Shown here: positions 51,558-58,542 of the stretch, one piece after another | Layout of the letters: the number at the start of each line of letters is the position of its first letter | Numbering within the stretch: position 1 is the first letter of the stretch | DNA from: Thermococcus sp. | GTDB lineage: Archaea > Methanobacteriota_B > Thermococci > Thermococcales > Thermococcaceae | Length of the DNA: 60,358 bases | Direction: 5' to 3' | Assembly: GCF_027063845.1 (NCBI RefSeq) | Contig: NZ_JAMOQU010000115.1 | Coordinates: forward strand, 1-60,358 | Notes under the pieces: model-generated | Database searches by the model: none | What the model was told of the DNA's origin: nothing | What the model saw: only the letters and a program-made list of their open reading frames with translations | Program-made: the position numbers and the translations under genes

Positions 51558-51941
51558 TCACAGAATCGAATTAATCAGCTCCTCATCTACCTTTGCGACC
51601 TCTGAGAGGAGCTCCCCAAGCTCTCCAGGAACCATCTTTGCGAAAAGCCCCATGTTCATACCGAAGACGTACACACCGTCAGGCATCTCTATTATGGAGA
51701 ACTTGCACGGCATCATGGCTGAAATCCAGCGGTTCTCGGGCTTTTCGAGGGCCTTCTTTGCGAACTCCTTGTTGCAGATTTCAACGATTGCAAACCGTAT
51801 TCCGAGCTTTTCGGTGAAGTCATGCTCCCCGATAACGCTCCAGCCCAGCTCGTCAACCTTTTTCTTAATCCTCTCGAGAGTTTCCTCAAATCCGTGTTTG
51901 CTTTTCACGCCTTTGACCATCTGCTTCATCATGTCTTCCAT
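51558..51941 (-). CDS. DUF302-family protein
   Basis: 127 residues from ATG 51941 behind CAGGTGATTG. It has the DUF302 outline: HGFEETLERIKKKVDELGWSVIGEHDFTEKLG, then AIVEICNKEFAKKALEKPENRWISAMMPCKFSIIEMPDGVYVFGMN. The family has a small alpha-beta fold of unknown function, often near redox or heavy-metal genes. Its promoter carries the same operator as tetR and the hydrogenase operon, so it probably belongs to the same regulon. Confidence 0.8.
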   Translation of the reverse strand: MEDMMKQMVKGVKSKHGFEETLERIKKKVDELGWSVIGEHDFTEKLGIRFAIVEICNKEFAKKALEKPENRWISAMMPCKFSIIEMPDGVYVFGMNMGLFAKMVPGELGELLSEVAKVDEELINSIL

Positions 51942-51951
51942 GTCAATCACC

Positions 51952-51982
51952 TGACTGACTGGTCAGGAAAAGGTCTATAAAT
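51952..51982. promoter_or_regulatory. TetR-type operator between the DUF302 gene and the hyp genes
   Basis: TGACTGACTGGTCA (51952-51965) lies at the expected start of the DUF302 transcript, whose TATA (plus CTATAAAT, 51975-51982) can be read on both strands. For the plus-strand hypC-like gene the operator is upstream of TATA, so the effect may differ by direction. Confidence 0.6.
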
Positions 51983-52010
51983 CGTTTTCCTTCACCTTTG
52001 GTTGATAACC

Positions 52011-52265
52011 ATGGCCCTGATGTTAGCTGGAAGGGTCGTTGAAGTCAGGGATGGAAAGGCGATAGTGGACGTTGAGGGCCAGCTCAGAGAAGCAAAGCTG
52101 GACTTCGTGAGGAACGTGAAACCTGGGGACTACGTGAAGATTTACTACGGCATAGTCCTTGAGAAGGTCACGAGAGAAGAGGCCGAGGAGACCCTTGCGA
52201 GGTGCTCCTACCACCGCTCGAGCAAACTCGAACTGACCTTCACGGTTTCAAACCTGAAGTTTTAG
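52011..52265 (+). CDS. HypC-like protein lacking the N-terminal Cys
   Basis: 84 residues. The OB-fold pattern matches HypC: GRVVEVRDGKAIVDVEGQLREAKLDFVRNVKPGDYVKIYYGIVLEKVTREEAEET. HypC proteins begin MCLA with an essential Cys2 that carries the Fe(CN)2CO group. Here the start reads MALMLAG, and no nearby start gives Met-Cys. The C-terminal 20 residues hold one Cys. It is followed 46 bases on by a normal hypC. It may be an inactive or regulatory paralogue. Confidence 0.75.
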   Translation: MALMLAGRVVEVRDGKAIVDVEGQLREAKLDFVRNVKPGDYVKIYYGIVLEKVTREEAEETLARCSYHRSSKLELTFTVSNLKF

Positions 52266-52310
52266 ATAGGCCTAAATAACCCGCTCGAGAACTCTGGGTA
52301 GGTGAAGCTC

Positions 52311-52571
52311 ATGTGCTTGGCAACTGTTGCTAAGGTTTTGGAAGTTAACAGGGAGAAGGGAACCGCGTGGGTTGACTTCGGGGGCGTCAAGAGGGAGGCG
52401 AGGATTGATTTGATGCCCGACGTTGAGCCCGGCGAGTACGTGCTGATTCACACGGGTTTCATAATCGAGCGCGTTGATGAAGAGACCGCGAAGGAAATCC
52501 TCTCGGCCTGGGACGAGGTCTTCAAGCTCGAAAAGGATGCGATAGGCGGCTACTACTACCCGGGTGATTGA
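52311..52571 (+). CDS. hypC: Hydrogenase assembly chaperone HypC
   Basis: 86 residues from ATG 52311, chosen because it gives the required MCLA start and follows GGTGAAGC. The core VAKVLEVNREKGTAWVDFGGVKREARIDLMPDVEPGEYVLIHTGFIIERVDEETAKEIL is typical. It carries iron with HypD during cofactor assembly and delivers it to the hydrogenase large subunit. It is followed directly by hypD. Confidence 0.93.
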   Translation: MCLATVAKVLEVNREKGTAWVDFGGVKREARIDLMPDVEPGEYVLIHTGFIIERVDEETAKEILSAWDEVFKLEKDAIGGYYYPGD

Positions 52572-52572
52572 G

Positions 52573-53697
52573 ATGAGCCTGCAGTCGGTTCTTGCCCCCT
52601 ACAGGGACAGGGGAATAGCCCAAAAGCTCGTGGAGAAAATCAAGGAAGAAGCCAAAACTCTTGACGGTGAGATAAGGATAATGCACGTCTGCGGGACCCA
52701 CGAGGACACGATTACCCGCTCTGGAATTCGCTCGCTCCTTCCAGAGAACGTTAAAGTCGTCAGCGGACCCGGCTGTCCGGTCTGCATAACACCGGTTGAA
52801 GACATCGTGGCGATGCAGCTGATTATGAAAAAGGCCCGCGAGGAGGGGGAAGAAATAATTCTCACGACCTTCGGTGACATGTACAAAATCCCCACTCCAA
52901 TGGGAAGCTTTGCCGACTTGAAGAGCGAGGGCTACGACGTGAGGGTGGTTTACTCAATCTACGACGCCTACAAGATGGCCAAGGAGAACCCCGACAAAAT
53001 CGTCGTCCACTTCAGCCCTGGCTTTGAGACCACGACCGCCCCTACTGCAGGAATGCTCAACGCCGTCGTCAACGAGGGCATCGAGAACTTCAAGATTTAT
53101 TCCGTGCACAGGCTCACGCCCCAGGGAATAGAGGTTCTCATAAAGCAGAAGAGCAGGATTGATGCCCTTATCGATGCTGGTCACGTCTCGACGATAATAG
53201 GCGTCAGGGGCTGGGAGTTCCTGAGCGAGAAGTATGGAATCCCACAGGTCATAGCGGGCTTCGAGCCAAACGACGTCCTCCTCGCGATTCTACTCCTCAT
53301 ACGGATGTACAAAGAGGGGGACGCGAGGGTAGTGAACGAGTACAAGCGTGCCGTCAAATATGAGGGCAACGTGGTGGCCCAGCGGTTAATCGACAAGTTC
53401 TTCGAAGTTAAGGACGCGAAGTGGCGCGCCCTCGGAGTCCTCCCGGGAACGGGGCTGGAAGTAAGAAAGGAGTGGAAGGAGCTCGAAATCAGGAACTTCT
53501 ACCACGTCGAGGTGCCGAAAAACCTGCCAGACCTTGAGAAAGGCTGTCTCTGCGGTGCCGTGCTAAGGGGTCTGGCGATGCCAACCGACTGCCCGCACTT
53601 CGGCAAGACCTGCACGCCGAGGCACCCGATAGGGCCCTGCATGGTGTCCTACGAGGGAACCTGCCACATCTTCTACAAGTACGGGGCGTTGTTTTAG
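52573..53697 (+). CDS. hypD: Hydrogenase Fe(CN)2CO assembly protein HypD
   Basis: 374 residues from ATG 52573, two bases after the hypC stop, with GGGTGAT upstream. The conserved Cys motifs are MHVCGTHE, GPGCPVCITP, GCLCGAVLRG and CPHFGKTCTPRHPIGPCMVSYEGTC, covering the iron-binding and [4Fe-4S] sites. With HypC it assembles the Fe(CN)2CO moiety of [NiFe] hydrogenases. Confidence 0.96.
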   Translation: MSLQSVLAPYRDRGIAQKLVEKIKEEAKTLDGEIRIMHVCGTHEDTITRSGIRSLLPENVKVVSGPGCPVCITPVEDIVAMQLIMKKAREEGEEIILTTFGDMYKIPTPMGSFADLKSEGYDVRVVYSIYDAYKMAKENPDKIVVHFSPGFETTTAPTAGMLNAVVNEGIENFKIYSVHRLTPQGIEVLIKQKSRIDALIDAGHVSTIIGVRGWEFLSEKYGIPQVIAGFEPNDVLLAILLLIRMYKEGDARVVNEYKRAVKYEGNVVAQRLIDKFFEVKDAKWRALGVLPGTGLEVRKEWKELEIRNFYHVEVPKNLPDLEKGCLCGAVLRGLAMPTDCPHFGKTCTPRHPIGPCMVSYEGTCHIFYKYGALF

Positions 53698-53741
53698 TGA
53701 GGCATAAATACAATGAGAACCAAAACTAAAGCGGTGGGAGC

Positions 53742-53927
53742 ATGGAGGAGGTAAAGGCCGTTTACCACAAGGGCGTCCTCGTTCCACTCGAAAAGGTTCA
53801 CCTTCGTGAAGGCGAGGAGGTAACCGTGGTCATCAAGAAGAAGGCCCCCAGAAAATACTTCGGAATGTTCAGAAAGGAGGACGTTGAAAAGGTCATAGAG
53901 GAGATTGAGAATGAAGGCGTTCTATGA
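53742..53927 (+). CDS. AF2212/DUF104-type antitoxin
   Basis: 61 residues behind GGTGGGAGC. VKAVYHKGVLVPLEKVHLREGEEVTVVIKKK is the signature of the AF2212-like (DUF104) antitoxin family, followed by a helical toxin-binding tail. It overlaps the PIN toxin gene by 17 bases. TATA GCATAAATAC lies at about 53703-53712. Confidence 0.82.
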   Translation: MEEVKAVYHKGVLVPLEKVHLREGEEVTVVIKKKAPRKYFGMFRKEDVEKVIEEIENEGVL

Positions 53928-54348
53928 CAGCAACGTCTTTCTTAAATTTTTAGGCGGTGACAGGGAAGCGGGAGAACTCATCGACTCAGTCTTTGAAGGA
54001 ACAGTTGAAGGGGTTATCAACTGGGTTGTTTTGTCAGAAGTCACCTTTGGTTACCTGAAACTCGCAACAAACCTCAGGCCGTATGACCTAAAGAAAAAGC
54101 TCTCAAAAATCGACGTCGATTTGAACCCAGTACGTGAGCTGGTGGAGCCGTTCAAAGTTCTGGAAGCCAGTTATACACCTGACGAACTTTTCAGCACTAT
54201 ACGAGCGTTCGGACTCCTCCCAAACGATGCCCTGATAGCGTTAACGTGCCAACGGGAGAAGATTCCGCTTGTCAGCTTTGACTCCGATTTCGACAGCGTA
54301 CCCGACTTGAGGAGGATAACGAATTTCAAAGAATTGCTCGGTGGGTAG
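53911..54348 (+). CDS. PIN-domain toxin (VapC-like)
   Basis: 145 residues from ATG 53911. PIN acids: FYDSNVFL (Asp), WVVLSEV (Glu), PNDALIALTC (Asp) and FDSDFDSV. It is a predicted ribonuclease paired with the preceding DUF104 antitoxin. The pair lies between hypD and hypF, so it interrupts the hydrogenase maturation genes. Confidence 0.85.
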   Translation: MKAFYDSNVFLKFLGGDREAGELIDSVFEGTVEGVINWVVLSEVTFGYLKLATNLRPYDLKKKLSKIDVDLNPVRELVEPFKVLEASYTPDELFSTIRAFGLLPNDALIALTCQREKIPLVSFDSDFDSVPDLRRITNFKELLGG

Positions 54349-54441
54349 AACACCAAAGGTTCAAAACTCCCCTCTCGTTTTCAACTTTTGGTTTTGGAAA
54401 TCTATAAAGGCTCCAAATACCGAGAAAAAGCGGTGAAAGCC

Positions 54442-56760
54442 ATGAAGGCCTACCGTATTCACGTTCAGGGCATCGTTCAGGCCGTTGGATTCAGGCCGTT
54501 CATCTATAGAATAGCTCACGAGCACAACCTGAGGGGTTACGTCAAGAACCTCGGGGATGCGGGAGTCGAGATAGTCGTCGAGGGGCGAGAGGAAGATATA
54601 GAGGCTTTCATACGGGACATCCACCGCAAGAAGCCCCCGCTCGCGAGGATTGATAGGCTTGAGAAGAAGGAAATCCCACCGCAGGGTTTCCCGGAGTTCT
54701 ACATCGAGAAGAGCTCCAAGGGTGGAAGGGGAGGGGACTCGATAATCCCGCCCGACATAGCAATCTGCGAAGACTGCCTGAGGGAGCTCTTCGACCCGAC
54801 GAACAAGCGCTATATGTACCCCTTCATCGTCTGCACCAACTGCGGGCCGAGGTTCACAATCATCGAGGACCTGCCATACGACCGCGAGAACACCACGATG
54901 CGCGAGTTTCCCATGTGCGACTTCTGCAGGAGCGAGTACGAGGACCCCCTCAACAGGCGCTACCACGCCGAGCCAATAGCCTGTCCCGTCTGCGGGCCGA
55001 GTTACAGGCTCTACACGAGCGACGGGGAGGAAATTACTGGTGACCCGCTCAGGAAGGCGGCGGAGCTGATAGACAGGGGCTACATCGTGGCCATCAAGGG
55101 AATCGGCGGAATCCATCTGGCGTGCGACGCGACAAGGGAAGACGTCGTTGCAGAGCTGAGGAAGAGGACTTTCAGACCCCAGAAGCCCTTCGCCATAATG
55201 GCTGACTCAGTTGAGACGGTCAGAAGCTTCGCCTACGTGAGCAGGGAGGAAGAGGATGAGTTAACCAGCTACAGGCGTCCAATCATAACGCTCCGCAAGA
55301 GGGAGCCCTTCCCCCTGCCCGAAAACCTCGCGCCGGGACTTCACACAATCGGCGTCATGCTCCCCTACGCGGGAACGCACTACATACTCTTCCACTGGAG
55401 CAAGACTAAGGTCTACGTTATGACCTCAGCCAACTACCCTGGAATGCCGATGGTCAAGGACAACGAGAGGGCCTTTGAAGAGCTGAGGGATATGGCCGAC
55501 TACCTGCTCCTCCACAACAGGAAGATACTCAACAGAGCAGATGACAGCGTGATTCGCTTCGTCGACGGAAGGAGGGCAGTGATAAGGAGAAGCAGAGGTT
55601 TCGTGCCATTGCCGATAGATATTCCCTTCAACTACCGCGGTTTAGCCGTTGGCGCCGAGCTGATGAACGCCTTCGGCGTGGCCAAGAACGGAAAGGTATA
55701 CCCGAGCCAGTACATCGGCAACACGGGGAAGGTCGAGGTTCTTGAGTTCATGAGGGGAGCGATAGAGCACTTCAAGAGAATCCTAAGGGTTAAGGAGTTC
55801 GATTTAATCGTTGCCGACCTCCACCCGACCTACAACACGACGAAGCTCGCCATGGAGCTTGCCAACGAGATGGGGATTGAGCTCCTCCAGGTTCAGCACC
55901 ACTACGCCCACATAGCGAGCGTTTTAGCGGAGAAGAACCTCGAAAGTGCCGTTGGAATAGCCGTTGATGGAGTCGGCTACGGGACGGATGGAAACGTTTG
56001 GGGCGGTGAGGTGCTCTATCTGGGCTATGAGGACGTTGAAAGACTGGCGCACATAGACTACTACCCTCTCCCGGGCGGTGATTTGGCGAGCCACTACCCG
56101 CTCAGGGCCCTGATGGGAATACTGAGCAAGGTTTATGGCATAGATGAGCTTGAAGGGATCATAAGGAAGTGCTGTCCGAAGGCGATAGAAAGCTTAAAGT
56201 ACGGCGAGGTTGAGTTCTCGGTCGCTTTGAACCAGCTCGCCAAGGGCATAAACCTCGCCTACGCTTCCTCGACGGGCAGGGTTCTGGATGCTTTCGCGGT
56301 TCTGCTCAACGTGGCCTACAGAAGGCATTACGAGGGCGAGCCGGCGATGAAGCTCGAGAGCTTCGCGATGACGGGCAAGAACGACCTCGGCTTTACTGTC
56401 CCGGTTGAAGGCGAGCTGATAAGGGTGGAAGAGCTCTTCACTCAGACTCTCGATGTCCTCGAAAAAGCCTCGCCAGCTGACATCGCTTACTCGGTTCACC
56501 TTGCATTGGCAAGGGCCTTTGTAGGGGTTGCCATCGAGAAGGCCAGGGAGTTCGGAGTTAAAGACGTCGTCATGAGCGGTGGTGTTGCCTACAACGAGCT
56601 GATAGTCAAAACCGTGAGGAAGGCGGTTGAGGCGTCGGGCCTTAAGTTCCACGTCACGACGGAAGTCCCACGCGGAGACAACGGAATAAACGTCGGCCAA
56701 GCCTTCCTCGGCGGGCTCTACCTTGAGGGCTACCTTACGAGGGAAGACTTGATGCTGTGA
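54442..56760 (+). CDS. hypF: Carbamoyltransferase HypF
   Basis: 772 residues from ATG 54442 behind CGGTGAAAG; the longer frame adds 18 unlikely residues. Domains in order: acylphosphatase (VQGIVQAVGFRPF, about 9-21), two zinc fingers (CEDCLREL...CTNCGPRF and CDFCRSEYEDP...CPVCGPSY), the YrdC-like domain (GGIHLACDA and following), and the Kae1-like carbamoyltransferase domain with HHYAH and GVAYN. It makes the thiocarbamate on HypE that becomes the CN ligands. Confidence 0.96.
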   Translation: MKAYRIHVQGIVQAVGFRPFIYRIAHEHNLRGYVKNLGDAGVEIVVEGREEDIEAFIRDIHRKKPPLARIDRLEKKEIPPQGFPEFYIEKSSKGGRGGDSIIPPDIAICEDCLRELFDPTNKRYMYPFIVCTNCGPRFTIIEDLPYDRENTTMREFPMCDFCRSEYEDPLNRRYHAEPIACPVCGPSYRLYTSDGEEITGDPLRKAAELIDRGYIVAIKGIGGIHLACDATREDVVAELRKRTFRPQKPFAIMADSVETVRSFAYVSREEEDELTSYRRPIITLRKREPFPLPENLAPGLHTIGVMLPYAGTHYILFHWSKTKVYVMTSANYPGMPMVKDNERAFEELRDMADYLLLHNRKILNRADDSVIRFVDGRRAVIRRSRGFVPLPIDIPFNYRGLAVGAELMNAFGVAKNGKVYPSQYIGNTGKVEVLEFMRGAIEHFKRILRVKEFDLIVADLHPTYNTTKLAMELANEMGIELLQVQHHYAHIASVLAEKNLESAVGIAVDGVGYGTDGNVWGGEVLYLGYEDVERLAHIDYYPLPGGDLASHYPLRALMGILSKVYGIDELEGIIRKCCPKAIESLKYGEVEFSVALNQLAKGINLAYASSTGRVLDAFAVLLNVAYRRHYEGEPAMKLESFAMTGKNDLGFTVPVEGELIRVEELFTQTLDVLEKASPADIAYSVHLALARAFVGVAIEKAREFGVKDVVMSGGVAYNELIVKTVRKAVEASGLKFHVTTEVPRGDNGINVGQAFLGGLYLEGYLTREDLML

Positions 56761-56807
56761 AAAGGGTTTAAGTGGAAATAGCAAAAATTTATCATGAGGG
56801 AAAGACA

Positions 56808-57134
56808 ATGCCCGTAATCCCGAGGGAAGAGCTCTTCGAAATCCTGCGCGAGGTGAAGGAAAGGCTGAGAGATATCCTCGGCGACGAGTTAGTCGAGGTC
56901 ATCCTCTTCGGCTCGTACGCGAGGGGCGAGGCAAGGGAAGACAGCGATGTTGACGTTTTAGTCGTAGTCAGGAGAAGGCTAACGCTCGAAGAGTACGACA
57001 GACTCAGTGAAATTACAGAGAAATATGTTCTGGAGAAAGGGTTAGTTGTCTCGCTCATCGTTTATCCTATCAGTCCGGGAATGGAACACGACCCGCTGAT
57101 TCAGAACGTTCACGTGGAGGGCATCAAAGTATGA
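56808..57134 (+). CDS. MNT-type minimal nucleotidyltransferase (antitoxin)
   Basis: 108 residues from ATG 56808 behind GAGGGAAAGAC. The core VEVILFGSYARGEAREDSDVDVLVVV has the GSxARG and SDVD motifs of active Pol-beta-type enzymes. It overlaps the HEPN gene by ATGA. MNT/HEPN pairs are toxin-antitoxin systems in which MNT can AMPylate the HEPN toxin. Confidence 0.88.
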   Translation: MPVIPREELFEILREVKERLRDILGDELVEVILFGSYARGEAREDSDVDVLVVVRRRLTLEEYDRLSEITEKYVLEKGLVVSLIVYPISPGMEHDPLIQNVHVEGIKV

Positions 57135-57523
57135 ACAAATACGAGGAAATGCTGAAAAAAGCCCACGAGAGTCTTGAGGCGTCGAAAACGTTGCTGGAGA
57201 GGGGATTTTATGCCTTCGCGCTCTCACGGGGCTATTACACGATGTTCTACTGCGCCGAGGCGATTCTGCTGACAAAAGGAATAAGCGTCTCAAAGCATTC
57301 TGCAGTCATAGCACTCTTCGGCAGGGAGTTCGTGAAGACCGGCGAAGTTCCCCACAAGTTTTTCACGCACCTTCGCACCGCATTTAATCTCAGACAGACC
57401 GCGGATTACTCCTTCGTGGTTGATATAACCGAGGAAGAGGCGCGCGAAAACATAAGACGCGCCGAAGAATTCCTTGAATTTACGAGGCGCTATCTAACTT
57501 CGAAAGGCTTTCTGGAGGTTTGA
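57131..57523 (+). CDS. HEPN-domain protein (toxin of the MNT/HEPN pair)
   Basis: 130 residues, all helical. KKAHESLEASKTLLERGFYAFALSRGYYTMFYCAEAILLTKGI is the HEPN pattern, with SRGYYTMFYCAEA resembling the common RxYYAxFxAAxA. The RX4-6H ribonuclease motif is not obvious. It is translationally coupled to the MNT gene and followed directly by hypE, so the pair sits inside the hyp operon. Confidence 0.85.
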   Translation: MNKYEEMLKKAHESLEASKTLLERGFYAFALSRGYYTMFYCAEAILLTKGISVSKHSAVIALFGREFVKTGEVPHKFFTHLRTAFNLRQTADYSFVVDITEEEARENIRRAEEFLEFTRRYLTSKGFLEV

Positions 57524-57525
57524 AA

Positions 57526-58542
57526 ATGGGTGAAAAGATAAAGCTCGAACACGGTGCTGGCGGGGAAATAATGGAGGAGCTCCTGAGAAACGTCATACTG
57601 AAGACCCTAACACTGAAGAGCGCAGGGGGAATAGGACTCGACCAGCTCGACGACGGGGCGACGATACCGTTCGGAGATAAGCACCTCGTCTTCACGATAG
57701 ATGGCCACACCGTTAAGCCGCTATTCTTCCCGGGTGGAGACATAGGAAGGCTCGCGGTTAGCGGGACGGTGAACGACCTGGCGGTGATGGGGGCCAAGCC
57801 CTTGGCCTTAGCAAACTCGATGATTATTGGTGAGGGCCTCGACATGGAAGTCCTTGAAAGGGTTCTCCGCTCGATGGACGAAACCGCCAGAGAAGTTCCC
57901 GTTCCAATAGTCACGGGCGACACCAAGGTGGTCGAAGAGCCCATAGAGATGTTCGTGATTACGGCGGGAGTTGGAATCGCGGAGAGGCCGATAAGCGACG
58001 CTGGAGCGAAGGTAGGCGACGTTGTTCTGGTCAGCGGGACGATAGGCGACCACGGGATAGCGCTGATGAGCCACAGAGAGGGGATAGCCTTCGAGACCGA
58101 GCTGAAGAGCGACGTAGCTCCCATATGGGAGGTCGTTGAAGCCGTCGCAAAAGCGATAGGCTGGGAAAATACACACGCGATGAAGGACCCCACGAGGGCC
58201 GGGCTGAGCAACGCCCTCAACGAGATTGCCCGTAAGAGCAACGTCGGAATCCTTGTGAGGGAGGCGGACATACCCGTGAAGCCCGAGGTCAGGGCCGCGA
58301 GCGAGATGCTCGGCATAAGTCCCTACGATGTCGCCAACGAGGGCAAGATAGTTATGGTTGTTGCGAGAGAATATGCGGAAGAGGCTCTTGAAGCCATGAG
58401 AAAGACGAAGAGGGGCAAAGACGCGGCGATAATAGGGGAGGTAATAGAAGAATACAGAGGAAAGGTTCTCCTCGAAACCGGAATCGGCGGAAAGCGCTTC
58501 ATGGAGCCTCCCGCTGGAGACCCCGTACCGAGGATATGCTAA
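57526..58542 (+). CDS. hypE: Hydrogenase maturation protein HypE
   Basis: 338 residues from ATG 57526 behind GGAGGTTTG. N-terminal [14 protein letters not shown]-binding DDGATIP and [17 protein letters not shown], and the C-terminal PRIC, whose last Cys accepts the carbamoyl group from HypF and is dehydrated to thiocyanate. It supplies the cyanide ligands of the Ni-Fe centre. The stop overlaps that of the convergent acetyl-CoA synthetase gene. Confidence 0.96.
   Translation: MGEKIKLEHGAGGEIMEELLRNVILKTLTLKSAGGIGLDQLDDGATIPFGDKHLVFTIDGHTVKPLFFPGGDIGRLAVSGTVNDLAVMGAKPLALANSMIIGEGLDMEVLERVLRSMDETAREVPVPIVTGDTKVVEEPIEMFVITAGVGIAERPISDAGAKVGDVVLVSGTIGDHGIALMSHREGIAFETELKSDVAPIWEVVEAVAKAIGWENTHAMKDPTRAGLSNALNEIARKSNVGILVREADIPVKPEVRAASEMLGISPYDVANEGKIVMVVAREYAEEALEAMRKTKRGKDAAIIGEVIEEYRGKVLLETGIGGKRFMEPPAGDPVPRIC

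Noticed and set aside
54361..55116. Long minus-strand frame of 251 codons opposite hypF
   Set aside because: It is antisense to the acylphosphatase and zinc-finger part of hypF, which has unmistakable motifs; long antisense frames are common in GC-rich Thermococcus genes.
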